Shown: positions 31,038-38,128 of the stretch, one piece after another
How positions within the stretch are numbered: the stretch's first letter is position 1
How the letters are laid out: every line of letters starts with the position of its first letter
Assembly (NCBI RefSeq): GCF_001544555.2
Contig: NZ_FCOK02000023.1
Location: forward strand, 1 to 64,000
Direction of reading: 5' to 3'
Length of the DNA stretch: 64,000 nt
Source of the DNA: Caballeronia udeis
Lineage (GTDB): Bacteria > Pseudomonadota > Gammaproteobacteria > Burkholderiales > Burkholderiaceae
Program-made: the position numbers and the translations under genes
The notes under the pieces: generated by a model
Seen by the model: the letters and a program-made list of their open reading frames with translations, nothing else
Database searches by the model: none
Told to the model about the DNA's origin: nothing

Positions 31038-32135
31038 ATGAACGTCAACGAATACTACGAACACGAACTGCAGACACGGGGTTATCAGTCGGACGCAGCG
31101 CAACTGGCGGCGGTCGAACGGTTGCAGCGTTGCTATGACGAGTGGGTCGCCTACAAGGCGCGCCGCTCGAACGCGTTCAAGAAGCTGATCGTGCATCCGG
31201 AGATCCCGCGCGGCGTCTACATGTGGGGCGGCGTGGGACGCGGCAAGAGCTTCCTGATGGACAGTTTCTTCGCGGTGGTGCCGGTGCAGCGCAAGACGCG
31301 CCTGCACTTCCACGAGTTCATGCGCGAGGTGCATCGGGAACTGGAGGAGTTGAAGGGCACGGCCGATCCGCTCGATGAACTCGCGCGACGTGTGGCAAAG
31401 CGTTACCGGTTGATTTGCTTCGACGAGTTCCATGTCTCGGACATTGCCGACGCCATGATTCTTTATCGGCTGCTCGACCGCTTGTTCGGCGCCGGCGTGC
31501 AGTTCGTGATGACGTCGAACTACGACCCTGACTTGCTGTATCCCGATGGCTTGCATCGCGATCGGCTGCTGCCTGCCATTGAGCTGATCAAGTCGAAGCT
31601 GGACGTGATCAATGTCGATGCCGGTACGGATTATCGTAAGCGGACCTTGTCGCAAGTGACCGCCTACCATACGCCGCTGGGCGCTGCCGCCGACAAGGCG
31701 CTGCGCGCCGACTTCGCCAAGCTTGCCGCCGTGCCGGACGAAAGCCCGATCCTGCGCATCGAGAAGCGTGAGCTGAAGGCCCTGCGCAAAGCCGATGGCG
31801 TGGTCTGGTTCGACTTCGCGACGCTCTGCGGCGGCCCGCGTTCGCAGAACGATTACCTCGAACTGGCGAGCCGCTTCCACGCGGTGATTCTCTCCGATGT
31901 ACCAAAGATGTCGCCGCGCAATGCGTCCGAGGCACGGCGTTTTACGTGGCTGATCGATGTCTTCTATGACCACAAGGTGAAGCTGCTGATGTCGGCGGAG
32001 GTGCCCGCGGAAGAACTGTACGTGGAAGGGCCGATGGCCAACGAGTTTGCCCGCACGGTCTCGCGGATCACGGAGATGCAGTCGAAGGAGTATCTGGAGT
32101 CCGAGCGCCGGCTGGTGGATACCTCGCTGACCTGA
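31038..32135 (+). CDS. zapE: cell division ATPase ZapE (AFG1 family)
   Basis: ZapE is an AAA+-like ATPase of the AFG1 family that modulates Z-ring constriction in E. coli under stress or low oxygen. Length is 365 residues (E. coli 375). The Walker A P-loop is GGVGRGKSFLMDSF near residue 68. Walker B is LICFDEFHVSDIADAM at about 130-145. MTSNYDPDLLYPDGLHRDR is the sensor region, and the family-typical DFATLCGGPRSQNDYLEL is near 265. The gene lies directly after the 2-oxoglutarate dehydrogenase operon, a conserved neighbourhood in Burkholderiaceae, but a terminator separates them. Confidence 0.94.
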   Translation: MNVNEYYEHELQTRGYQSDAAQLAAVERLQRCYDEWVAYKARRSNAFKKLIVHPEIPRGVYMWGGVGRGKSFLMDSFFAVVPVQRKTRLHFHEFMREVHRELEELKGTADPLDELARRVAKRYRLICFDEFHVSDIADAMILYRLLDRLFGAGVQFVMTSNYDPDLLYPDGLHRDRLLPAIELIKSKLDVINVDAGTDYRKRTLSQVTAYHTPLGAAADKALRADFAKLAAVPDESPILRIEKRELKALRKADGVVWFDFATLCGGPRSQNDYLELASRFHAVILSDVPKMSPRNASEARRFTWLIDVFYDHKVKLLMSAEVPAEELYVEGPMANEFARTVSRITEMQSKEYLESERRLVDTSLT

Positions 32136-32301
32136 AGCAGCGTCGGCCGAACGGCCGAGTTGACAATGCGAGACTCATAATTTCGCTGCGAGCTTACTGC
32201 TGTAAGGCTTTGAACCGTATTTCAAGATTCGGACATGTCTTATTCCGGGGTTTCCGGCGGATCGGTATCTTCTAATCACTTACTTGTGACTGGAGAGAAC
32301 C

Positions 32302-32796
32302 ATGAAGCCTTACCGCGATATGTCCGACGAAGAATGGCAAATGGTCGCGCCTTTGCTGCCCGAGTTGCGGCCTCGTCCCGAGTTGCGCGGGCGGCCGCTC
32401 GCCAACACCCGCGCCGTGCTCAACGGCGTGCTCTGGGTCATGTACAGCGGCGCTTCATGGTCAACATTGCCCCGCAAATATCCGTCGTATCAGACATGCC
32501 ACCGGCGCTTCAAGGCGTGGCACGAATCCGGTGTGCTCGGGCGCGTGATGCAGCAATTGTTCGGCCCAGCGAGTGAAGGGTTGTATTCGCTGATGACCTC
32601 GCGCATGCGAGTGCCAACCGAGTTACCCGAGGGATTGGGCGACCATGCGGTTGCTGCGGATATCGCTCAGCTTGCGGAGATGCAGGGCGATGTGCGGCCC
32701 GTGCTCATGCCGCCTGGGTCGCTCGTTCCGCTCGGACCGCTGACCCCGGCCGAGCCGGTTGAATACACGCGGGGCGGTGTGCGTCACGCGGCCTGA
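32302..32796 (+). CDS. orphan DUF4096 (IS5-type transposase N-terminal domain) protein
   Basis: A 164-residue protein with the IS5-type N-terminal helix-turn-helix (DUF4096) at residues 1-90: MSDEEWQMVAPLLPEL, RGRPLANTRAVLNGVLWVM, SWSTLPRKYPSYQTCHRRF and a following KAWHESGVL. There is no DDE catalytic domain. Residues 95-164 are unrelated and proline/valine-rich. A good site (GGAGAG) precedes the ATG and a strong terminator follows, so this looks like a properly expressed gene rather than debris. It is a clear paralogue of the protein at 3483-3881. No IS ends are seen. It may have become a host DNA-binding protein; this is inference. Confidence 0.75.
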   Translation: MKPYRDMSDEEWQMVAPLLPELRPRPELRGRPLANTRAVLNGVLWVMYSGASWSTLPRKYPSYQTCHRRFKAWHESGVLGRVMQQLFGPASEGLYSLMTSRMRVPTELPEGLGDHAVAADIAQLAEMQGDVRPVLMPPGSLVPLGPLTPAEPVEYTRGGVRHAA

Positions 32797-32845
32797 TGGC
32801 GGTGTGATAGGCGATGTGACGTGCGAGCAAAGGTCGCTCGCACAC

Positions 32846-32887
32846 AAAAACCCGTCTGGGAGGCTCGACGTCCTCAGACGGGTTTTT
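32846..32887 (+). terminator. bidirectional rho-independent terminator
   Basis: AAAAACCCGTCTG (32846-32858) pairs with CAGACGGGTTTTT (32875-32887). It lies between the DUF4096 gene and the convergent DUF2147 gene. Confidence 0.85.
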
Positions 32888-32915
32888 ATGCTTCAGACAA
32901 CATGACGCAGCGTTC

Positions 32916-33389
32916 CTATTGCTGTCGAATCCAGGTTTGCGAGCGTCCGAGCAGTGAAATGCCAATATATCCGCGCACCACAAGTTTCTGGCCGCCGTCT
33001 TCCAGATGCATCTTGCATTTGTATACCTTGCCGTTCTCCGGGTCGAGGATCTCGCCGCCATCCCACGTATCGCCATCGGGCTTCATGCCGTTGATGATGG
33101 TCATGCCCTTCATCAACTGATCCTTGCGTGAATCCGTGCAGGCCGTGCAGCGGCGGTTCGGATCGTCGTTGTTGCCCAGGCCGTTGAGGACCTTGCCGCT
33201 GAGCGTGCCATCGCTGTCCTGGGCGATCTGCACGACTGCCTTGGGCTGACCGGTCTTGTCGTCGATGGTCTGCCAGAGTCCCGTGGGAGATGCAGCCTGC
33301 GCCATGGCTGTTGCTGCCGAGGCGAGTAGTGCGCCGGCCAGCAGGATGCGTCTGAAATGCCCATAGGCGCGTGGGGTAAGTCCCGTCAT
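32916..33389 (-). CDS. DUF2147 secreted protein
   Basis: A 157-residue exported protein of the DUF2147 family. The start at 33389 is set by a perfect AAGGAGG on the reverse strand; the frame runs 77 codons further but without a site. The signal peptide is residues 1-35 (RRILLAGALLASAATAMAQA). The mature domain has the family pattern PTGLWQTIDDKTGQPKAVV, a CTAC pair, GMTIINGMKPDGDTWDGGEI, LDPENGKVYKCKMHLEDGG and RGYIGISLLGRSQTW at the end. It is a small beta-barrel probably in the periplasm; its ligand is unknown. It converges on the DUF4096 gene with a shared terminator. Confidence 0.9.
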   Translation of the reverse strand: MTGLTPRAYGHFRRILLAGALLASAATAMAQAASPTGLWQTIDDKTGQPKAVVQIAQDSDGTLSGKVLNGLGNNDDPNRRCTACTDSRKDQLMKGMTIINGMKPDGDTWDGGEILDPENGKVYKCKMHLEDGGQKLVVRGYIGISLLGRSQTWIRQQ

Positions 33390-33549
33390 GCTTCCTCCTT
33401 GAGGTAAAACGTCTCTTGATACATTGTCGATGTCGTTATTCTGCCGGCCACGGGGCACAGCGTGCCGGACAGAATACGTCAAAGCATCGGGATGCGTTTT
33501 GTACAAACCCTCTAGTCGGACCTGGTTGGCCGCTATGGCTTGTCCTGCT

Positions 33550-34726
33550 TCAATTGAATTGGTAGGAAAAGGTTGCGTTGACGCGCGGGCGGCGCGATCC
33601 GCTCCCTTCCAGCGGGGCATCGCTCACCGGTTTCGCCAGCGATAAATCCAGGCTGTAGTACTTAGCATCGGAGATCCGGAAGCCCACGCCTATTGATGCC
33701 AGGCGGCTTGGTTTCGCGCCGCCGGCATGGAGATACGTGTGGGCGGTATCGACGGAAACGTCGGGCGTGAAGGTCTTCAAAAACGCCAGGCCAATTGCAA
33801 ACGGCCGGTTGATTTCGGCCGATGCGGCCCAACCCGAATCGCCCGATACTTCTCCCGGCTGATAACCGAGCGCGAAGCGTTGTCCGCCAAATGCGATCTG
33901 TTCCGACGTCGGCAGGGAGTCCGCACTGTATTGTCCGGTCGCCGCAATCGCGGTGCCTATCTTGAACGGCCATTCGTTGGTCTGCGAGACCGTCGCGCCG
34001 GTGCGCACGAAGGTGAGCGACGCAGGGTTGGTCGTGACAACGCCCGGAATGTTGGTGTCCGCCGATTTCGATGCCCCAAGCACATCGAACGCTTTCGCCA
34101 CGTTCAGGCTCGCGCGCCGTACAGTTCCCGTATCCACGCCGGTGTAGTCGAGTTGCAACGTGGTTACACGCACCTGCGAACGCTGGCCAAGCTGCGCGCC
34201 CGTGATGGTGTTCTTGTAGCGGTCCTCGTCATGCGAAGCGTACGCGCCGACCGTGCCGATCAGGTTGCGCGTGTTGCTCAACACGAACGTATACGACGCA
34301 GACAGGCCCACTTTGTCGTTGACGACAGTGCGCTCGACATAGGAGGGTAGATAGGGGTTATCGACAGGATGTCCATAGTAGTGCGATGCATCTACCTTGA
34401 CGGTGAAGCCGTCGGTACCTATTGGCAATGAGCCGTTGACGTCGAAATAGGTCTGATCGTCGCGGCCCTTGGGCGCGAGCGCCGAGACGCCCAGCGTCTC
34501 ACCCTGTCCGAGCAGGCCGTTTTCCGTTGCAGTAATAATCCCCTGCACACCGGAATGATTCATGTCTATCCCGGTCGCGAAATTGAAGGGCTTGCGCTCG
34601 ACATCGAGATCGAGCGTGGTCGCGCCGTCGGTGGTCTGCGGGGGCGCCAAGGGCCAACACGGTCGCGATAGCCGCGGTGAGAATGGTGACGCGCAATGCG
34701 CCGCTTTGGATTTGGATGGTCTTCAT
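33550..34726 (-). pseudogene. TpsB (ShlB/FhaC) outer-membrane porin, POTRA-less and frameshifted
   Basis: A broken two-partner-secretion transporter gene. On the reverse strand an intact start (ATG 34726, with GAGGG upstream) and signal peptide (about 29 residues ending LALGAP) are followed by a +1 frame change at a run of five C (34640-34644). The rest, 33550 to about 34645, reads the end of the second POTRA domain (TTLDLDVERKPF) and the complete 16-strand barrel (about 340 residues, ending SYQFN). One C fewer would restore the frame. Even then the two POTRA domains (about 180 residues), needed to bind the exported TpsA partner, would be missing. So an internal deletion happened as well. No TpsA gene is nearby. 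Confidence 0.8.
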
Positions 34727-34921
34727 AACGCCCTCGGATGGTATTTAGTTTTTGCTTTTTGAATTGCCATCGTCTTATTGCAGGACGCGTGCCATTTGTA
34801 TGGAGGATGACGAACGGTTTGGTATGAATAAAGGATTAACCAGACGGTACAAGGCCTGGCATGGCTTTGCCGGTGGGCCGAAGGTCTTGAGGAAATGGGG
34901 CGACGCCGCGCCGAGGTCTCA

Positions 34922-34986
34922 CGTAACGTAACGTGCGGTCAAGGTCGTTACGCCTTGGCCCGTAACGCCGTATGCGTCGGGTTACG
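34922..34986. repeat. cluster of GTAACG words around a hairpin
   Basis: GTAACG or its complement occurs at 34923, 34928, 34946, 34962 and 34981 (GTTACG). GGTCAAGG (34937-34944) and CCTTGGCC (34953-34960) can form a hairpin with CGTTACG in the loop region. Confidence 0.45.
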
Positions 34987-35112
34987 AATCCGGCTATGAA
35001 TTCGAGCACGCATTCAACGCTTACTACGTGAGCGGTCGGTCATGCGCAATCACACCCCTTGTCGCTCGTGTGCACTGTCAGACATTCACTTGACGGTAGT
35101 ACGAACGATTTC

Positions 35113-35130
35113 CAATACGAAGCCGTATTG
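35113..35130. repeat. perfect 7-bp inverted repeat
   Basis: CAATACG-AAGC-CGTATTG. Role unknown. Confidence 0.5.
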
Positions 35131-35139
35131 CGTCGGCCT

Positions 35140-35175
35140 AATAATGCGTGCGGGTCATCCGAATAATGAGTGCGG
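35140..35175. repeat. direct repeat, 22-bp period
   Basis: AATAATGCGTGCGG at 35140-35153 and AATAATGAGTGCGG at 35162-35175. The 22-bp spacing is two helix turns, as for paired regulator sites. Confidence 0.5.
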
Positions 35176-35341
35176 ACGGGAGGGAAAACACTAGAAGATA
35201 AGAATTCTTAAAGTTTGTGAGAGACGTTCCGCTAACTGGATGGTTAGCCGTCGCATCGTTCGGCGAATGCCAACAAAAATGACAGGTCGAGGTAAGTGTT
35301 TGAATACAAAGTGTTGTTGTGACACAAACCTTACCTGTCGA

Positions 35342-35375
35342 GGGTAACAACCGATGAAATTATTGCTGGTTACCC
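35342..35375 (+). promoter_or_regulatory. inverted repeat abutting the flp -35 element
   Basis: GGGTAAC (35342-35348) and GTTACCC (35369-35375), 20 bp apart. The right arm ends 1 bp before the -35 box, a usual place for an activator site. Confidence 0.45.
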
Positions 35376-35376
35376 G

Positions 35377-35405
35377 TTGATTTCAAGATAGCGTTCAGCT
35401 ATAAA
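35377..35405 (+). promoter_or_regulatory. sigma-70 promoter of the Flp pilin gene
   Basis: TTGATT (35377-35382), 17-bp spacer, TATAAA (35400-35405). The start near 35412 gives a leader of about 210 nt. Confidence 0.6.
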
Positions 35406-35516
35406 TCGTTTCAGGGATTCATCGTTTGATATCCTGACTGATGGAGGCACCATCGATTACACGTCTAGAACTTGAGAGAAGCGGCAAATGAAATCGCGCG
35501 CAACGACGCGCACCCA

Positions 35517-35578
35517 GGCATGTGGAGCCAAGCCCGCGGGGAAGAGAGAACCCGCTGGCGGCGACCCAGAAAAATGCC
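35517..35578 (+). ncRNA. candidate structured 5' leader of flp mRNA
   Basis: Nested pairing: outer stem GGCAT (35517-35521) with ATGCC (35574-35578); middle GCCA (35527-35530) with TGGC (35556-35559); inner GCGGG (35536-35540) with CCCGC (35551-35555) around a purine-rich 10-nt loop. It matches no riboswitch class I can recognise, including c-di-GMP-I. Confidence 0.35.
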
Positions 35579-35623
35579 GGATCATTTGCCAGATGGCCAT
35601 TAAAAATATCCGAGGGAAGCATC

Positions 35624-35785
35624 ATGTCTAAGTTTATCAAAGGCTTCGTCAAAGACGAACGCGGCGTCACTGCCATTGAATACGCGATTATTGCCGGTCT
35701 TATCGCGGTTGCACTCGCGGCCTCGGTAGGTGGCGTTGTCACGAAACTGCAGAGCGTGTTCACCTCTATTGTGGGTGTGTTATAG
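35624..35785 (+). CDS. flp: Flp/Fap-type pilin (type IVb prepilin)
   Basis: A 53-residue Flp prepilin, the major subunit of Tad pili. The start at 35624 has GAGGGAAG upstream. The leader MSKFIKGFVKDERG is cut after glycine by a TadV/CpaA prepilin peptidase. The mature protein begins VTAIEYAIIAGLIAVAL, with the conserved Glu-Tyr pair of Flp pilins, and is little more than one hydrophobic helix. The gene has its own promoter and a stable hairpin downstream, as is common for highly expressed pilin genes. It is intact although the assembly machinery downstream is broken. Confidence 0.93.
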   Translation: MSKFIKGFVKDERGVTAIEYAIIAGLIAVALAASVGGVVTKLQSVFTSIVGVL

Positions 35786-35847
35786 CGACACAGGCTTCGC
35801 GCCGCCGGGCATCAAAGCGTCACATTCTTCTCGCGTAGCAATTATTG

Positions 35848-35875
35848 GCTATACCGGCCTGTTGGCCGGTATAGC
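35848..35875 (+). terminator. strong hairpin after flp, no T run
   Basis: GCTATACCGGCC (35848-35859), TGTT loop, GGCCGGTATAGC (35864-35875): a perfect 12-bp stem. Without a T tract it is more likely an mRNA 3'-end stabiliser or partial block than a full terminator. Confidence 0.6.
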
Positions 35876-36016
35876 TCACTCACTGTGTGGTGTTGCGTTA
35901 ATTCGCATAACACGTAGCGGATCTGCTGCGCGCAGGCGTGACGCCGGGCTGTCCAGTCGACTGCTTTAAAGAGCGGCCGGCGGGATTAGTTTGCCTGGTT
36001 GAAGCGAGTCCATATC

Positions 36017-36586
36017 ATGATTAACGCCGCGTTATTCATTAGCTGGGCACTCGCGGTCGTCTTATTCGATTGCCGGTCGCGCCGCATACCCAACTGGCTC
36101 GTTATTGCGGGACTGGCGGTGGCCTGGGTGCTTGTGGCGGGTGGTCATTCGCCATTTCATATCGACGTATCCAGTGCCGCGCTCGGTTCCATGGCCGGGC
36201 TGCTTGCGCTCTTGCCGTTCTATTTGATCGGCCTGATGGGCGCCGCCGACGTCAAGGTGTTCACTACGCTCGGTGCATGGTGCGGTTTTCACGCATTGCC
36301 CGCGCTGTGGATCGTCGCCAGTATTGCCGCTGGGATTCATGCCCTGTATTTGCTTGCGTCAGCGGTGATCGAGGGGAGGCGGAAGAACGCGTCAAGTTCA
36401 TTGGAATCCTCACCGAATGTTGACGGCTACGTGGAAGGCTTTCACGACGTCACTAGACCTGGCGCCGAACGGTCATCAGGGTACACCTTCATTGTTGGAG
36501 GTCGAAGGGCTACGCCGTATGCCGCACTGCTCGCCATCTCCGCGATAGGAAGTCTGACGCTGCAAGCATTAGAGGCCGCCCGATGA
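36017..36586 (+). CDS. cpaA: prepilin peptidase CpaA/TadV (A24 family)
   Basis: A 189-residue inner-membrane aspartic protease that cuts Flp and pseudopilin leaders. The start is ATG 36017; a TTG upstream is less likely. About five hydrophobic segments are visible. The first catalytic aspartate lies in VLFDCRSRRIPNW. The second is in GLMGAADVKVFT; the family motif is GxGD, but here the glycine before Asp is alanine (GAAD), an unusual change that may weaken activity. About 60 residues of hydrophilic sequence precede the last membrane segment. Its stop overlaps the tadE start by 4 bases. Confidence 0.9.
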   Translation: MINAALFISWALAVVLFDCRSRRIPNWLVIAGLAVAWVLVAGGHSPFHIDVSSAALGSMAGLLALLPFYLIGLMGAADVKVFTTLGAWCGFHALPALWIVASIAAGIHALYLLASAVIEGRRKNASSSLESSPNVDGYVEGFHDVTRPGAERSSGYTFIVGGRRATPYAALLAISAIGSLTLQALEAAR

Positions 36587-37046
36587 CCCTGCTCAATTCC
36601 GCACGGCCGGTGTCGCAGGACGCTCAACAGCGTGTCCGAATACGTGCCCCCGTACATGGGCGATCCCGCGCTGGTCGCCGGGTGCAACGCGGCAGCATGG
36701 CGGTGGAATTCGCCATCGTGTTTCCGCTTTTCTTCCTCGTGTTCTACGCGATCGTTACGTACAGCATGATCTTCGTCGCGCAGCAATCGCTCACGCTCGC
36801 TGCATCGGAAGGAGCGCGTGCACCACTGCGACGGGTCTCGTCAACTGGCTCGCGGGCGTGGCACCCTGTACCGCCACGTATGCGGCATGCAGCTTCGACG
36901 CCACGATGCAATGCGTGAATGTGACGCTCAAATATAACTACGCGGGCCAGCCGCTCGTGCCCTCGCTGCCATTGATCGGGCTACCGGTACCGACAAGTCT
37001 CATCGCAAGCGCCATGGTGCAACTGAACCCGGAGAACCTGTTTTAG
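36583..37046 (+). pseudogene. tadE: tadE-like pseudopilin gene, frameshifted
   Basis: TadE is a minor pseudopilin of the Tad apparatus. The first part (36583 to about 36830) reads a TadE domain: RGSMAVEFAIVFPLFFLVFY, then TYSMIFVAQQSLTLAASEGARA. It then leaves frame. The usual C-terminal half appears in another frame from about 36832 to 37046 (TGLVNWLAGVAPCTATYAAC ... VPSLPLIGLPVPTSLI ... VQLNPENLF). Compared with normal TadE spacing, some 15-25 codons between SEGARA and TGLVNW are also missing, so this is a small deletion that also shifts the frame. The functional protein cannot be made unless frameshifting occurs. Confidence 0.8.
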
Positions 37047-37079
37047 GCGTTCTCCGCGCTTGAAACAACCAAGACGATC

Positions 37080-38045
37080 ATGGCTAACATTACCCGCATC
37101 CTCGCTGTGTCCCTGATCGTACTTGCCGTGCTGCTCGGCATTTTCGCGTGGACCCTCTCGCGCCGGCCTGTGGCGCCCGTGCCGCAGATCGTGCAGGGCC
37201 AGGCAAGCTTTCCCGTGGTCGTGGCCAAGCGCGATCTGCCTCCCGGCAAGCCGATCGACGCCGATGCATTGACCTTGCGGATGGCGCCATCGCGCGGAGC
37301 GGGTGAGTTCGCCGATGCCACTGGGCTCGTGGGGCGCGTGCCACTGATCGCGATAACCGCGAATACGCCGCTCTCCGAAGCGAATCTCACTACCGGACTT
37401 GCCGATGCCATCGCCCCCGGCGAACGTGCCATCGCGGTGCGGGTGGACGAGGGCAATGCGGTGGGCAACCGGGTGCGGCCGGGCAATTTCGTCGACGTGT
37501 TTTTCATGCTCAAACGCGATATGTCCGCTGGTCCTGGCGCGGATGCGGAGGTGGATGCGACGCAAGCGCGGCTGTTGTTGTCGAAGGTCCGGGTGCTCAG
37601 TTTCGGCGATGCGACGCTGCCCGGCACGTCGGATGCTGGCGACGCTAACGCCAACGCGGCCAATGCCCCGCGCGGTGCGGGTGCGCGTACGGCGGTGCTG
37701 GCCGTGCGCACGGCGGATATCGATGCGCTCACGCTCGCCGAAGGCGCAGGCCGTCTGGTGCTGGCGCTGCGTAATCCCGCCGACACCGACATAGCCGAGC
37801 CGCCCGCCATGGCACCGCTTCTCGCATCGATAAGGATGCCGAATAATGATGCATCGCGTGCGGCTACGGGTTTGTCCCTGGAGGCGCTGGCGGGTTCCCG
37901 TGGCGAACGGTCGGCGCGCACGCCGGTCATGCCGCCATTGCCGGCAATGCCTTCCATGCTTGCGGCGCGTGCGCCGCGTGTTCAGGCGGTGTCGAATGAT
38001 CTCGAGTTGATTCGCGGTGCGCATAGGGAAAAGGTGACGTACTGA
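37080..38045 (+). CDS. cpaB: Flp pilus assembly protein CpaB/RcpC
   Basis: A 321-residue periplasmic Tad protein with an N-terminal membrane anchor (residues 7-26). A SAF domain lies at about 42-105 (VVVAKRDLPPGKPIDADAL) and the RcpC/CpaB domain at about 110-245 (AIAVRVDEGNAVGNRVRPGNFVDVFF). It is thought to work with the CpaC secretin at the outer membrane. The C-terminal 70 residues are Pro/Ala-rich. The reading frame is intact, unlike tadE and cpaE on either side. It starts 34 bp after the tadE remnant and is followed by cpaC after 83 bp. Confidence 0.9.
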   Translation: MANITRILAVSLIVLAVLLGIFAWTLSRRPVAPVPQIVQGQASFPVVVAKRDLPPGKPIDADALTLRMAPSRGAGEFADATGLVGRVPLIAITANTPLSEANLTTGLADAIAPGERAIAVRVDEGNAVGNRVRPGNFVDVFFMLKRDMSAGPGADAEVDATQARLLLSKVRVLSFGDATLPGTSDAGDANANAANAPRGAGARTAVLAVRTADIDALTLAEGAGRLVLALRNPADTDIAEPPAMAPLLASIRMPNNDASRAATGLSLEALAGSRGERSARTPVMPPLPAMPSMLAARAPRVQAVSNDLELIRGAHREKVTY

Positions 38046-38128
38046 AAATGCAGGCTGCGCCGTAAACACATTTAGAAGCATGAGTAGAAGGACGAGTAGG
38101 AGTCGAAATCAAAAGAAAGTTCGGGGCC

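Larger units (their letters stand above)
34727..35623. other. long non-coding regulatory region before flp
   Basis: Nearly 900 bp without a supported gene. It holds several inverted and direct repeats, a good sigma-70 promoter at 35377-35405 and a structured leader, listed separately. No open frame in it has a ribosome binding site plus sensible composition. Confidence 0.6.

Noticed and set aside
34860-34880. Possible sigma-54 promoter (TGGCATGGCTTTGCC) upstream of flp
   Set aside because: The GG-GC spacing is 9 instead of 10 bp, so it does not fit the -24/-12 rule despite the nearby activator remnant.
35281-35340. Hairpin between GACAGGT...GGTAAG and CTTACCTGTC
   Set aside because: Pairing needs a 3-nt bulge and mismatches. 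It is mentioned only as part of the GGTAA/TTACC word set.
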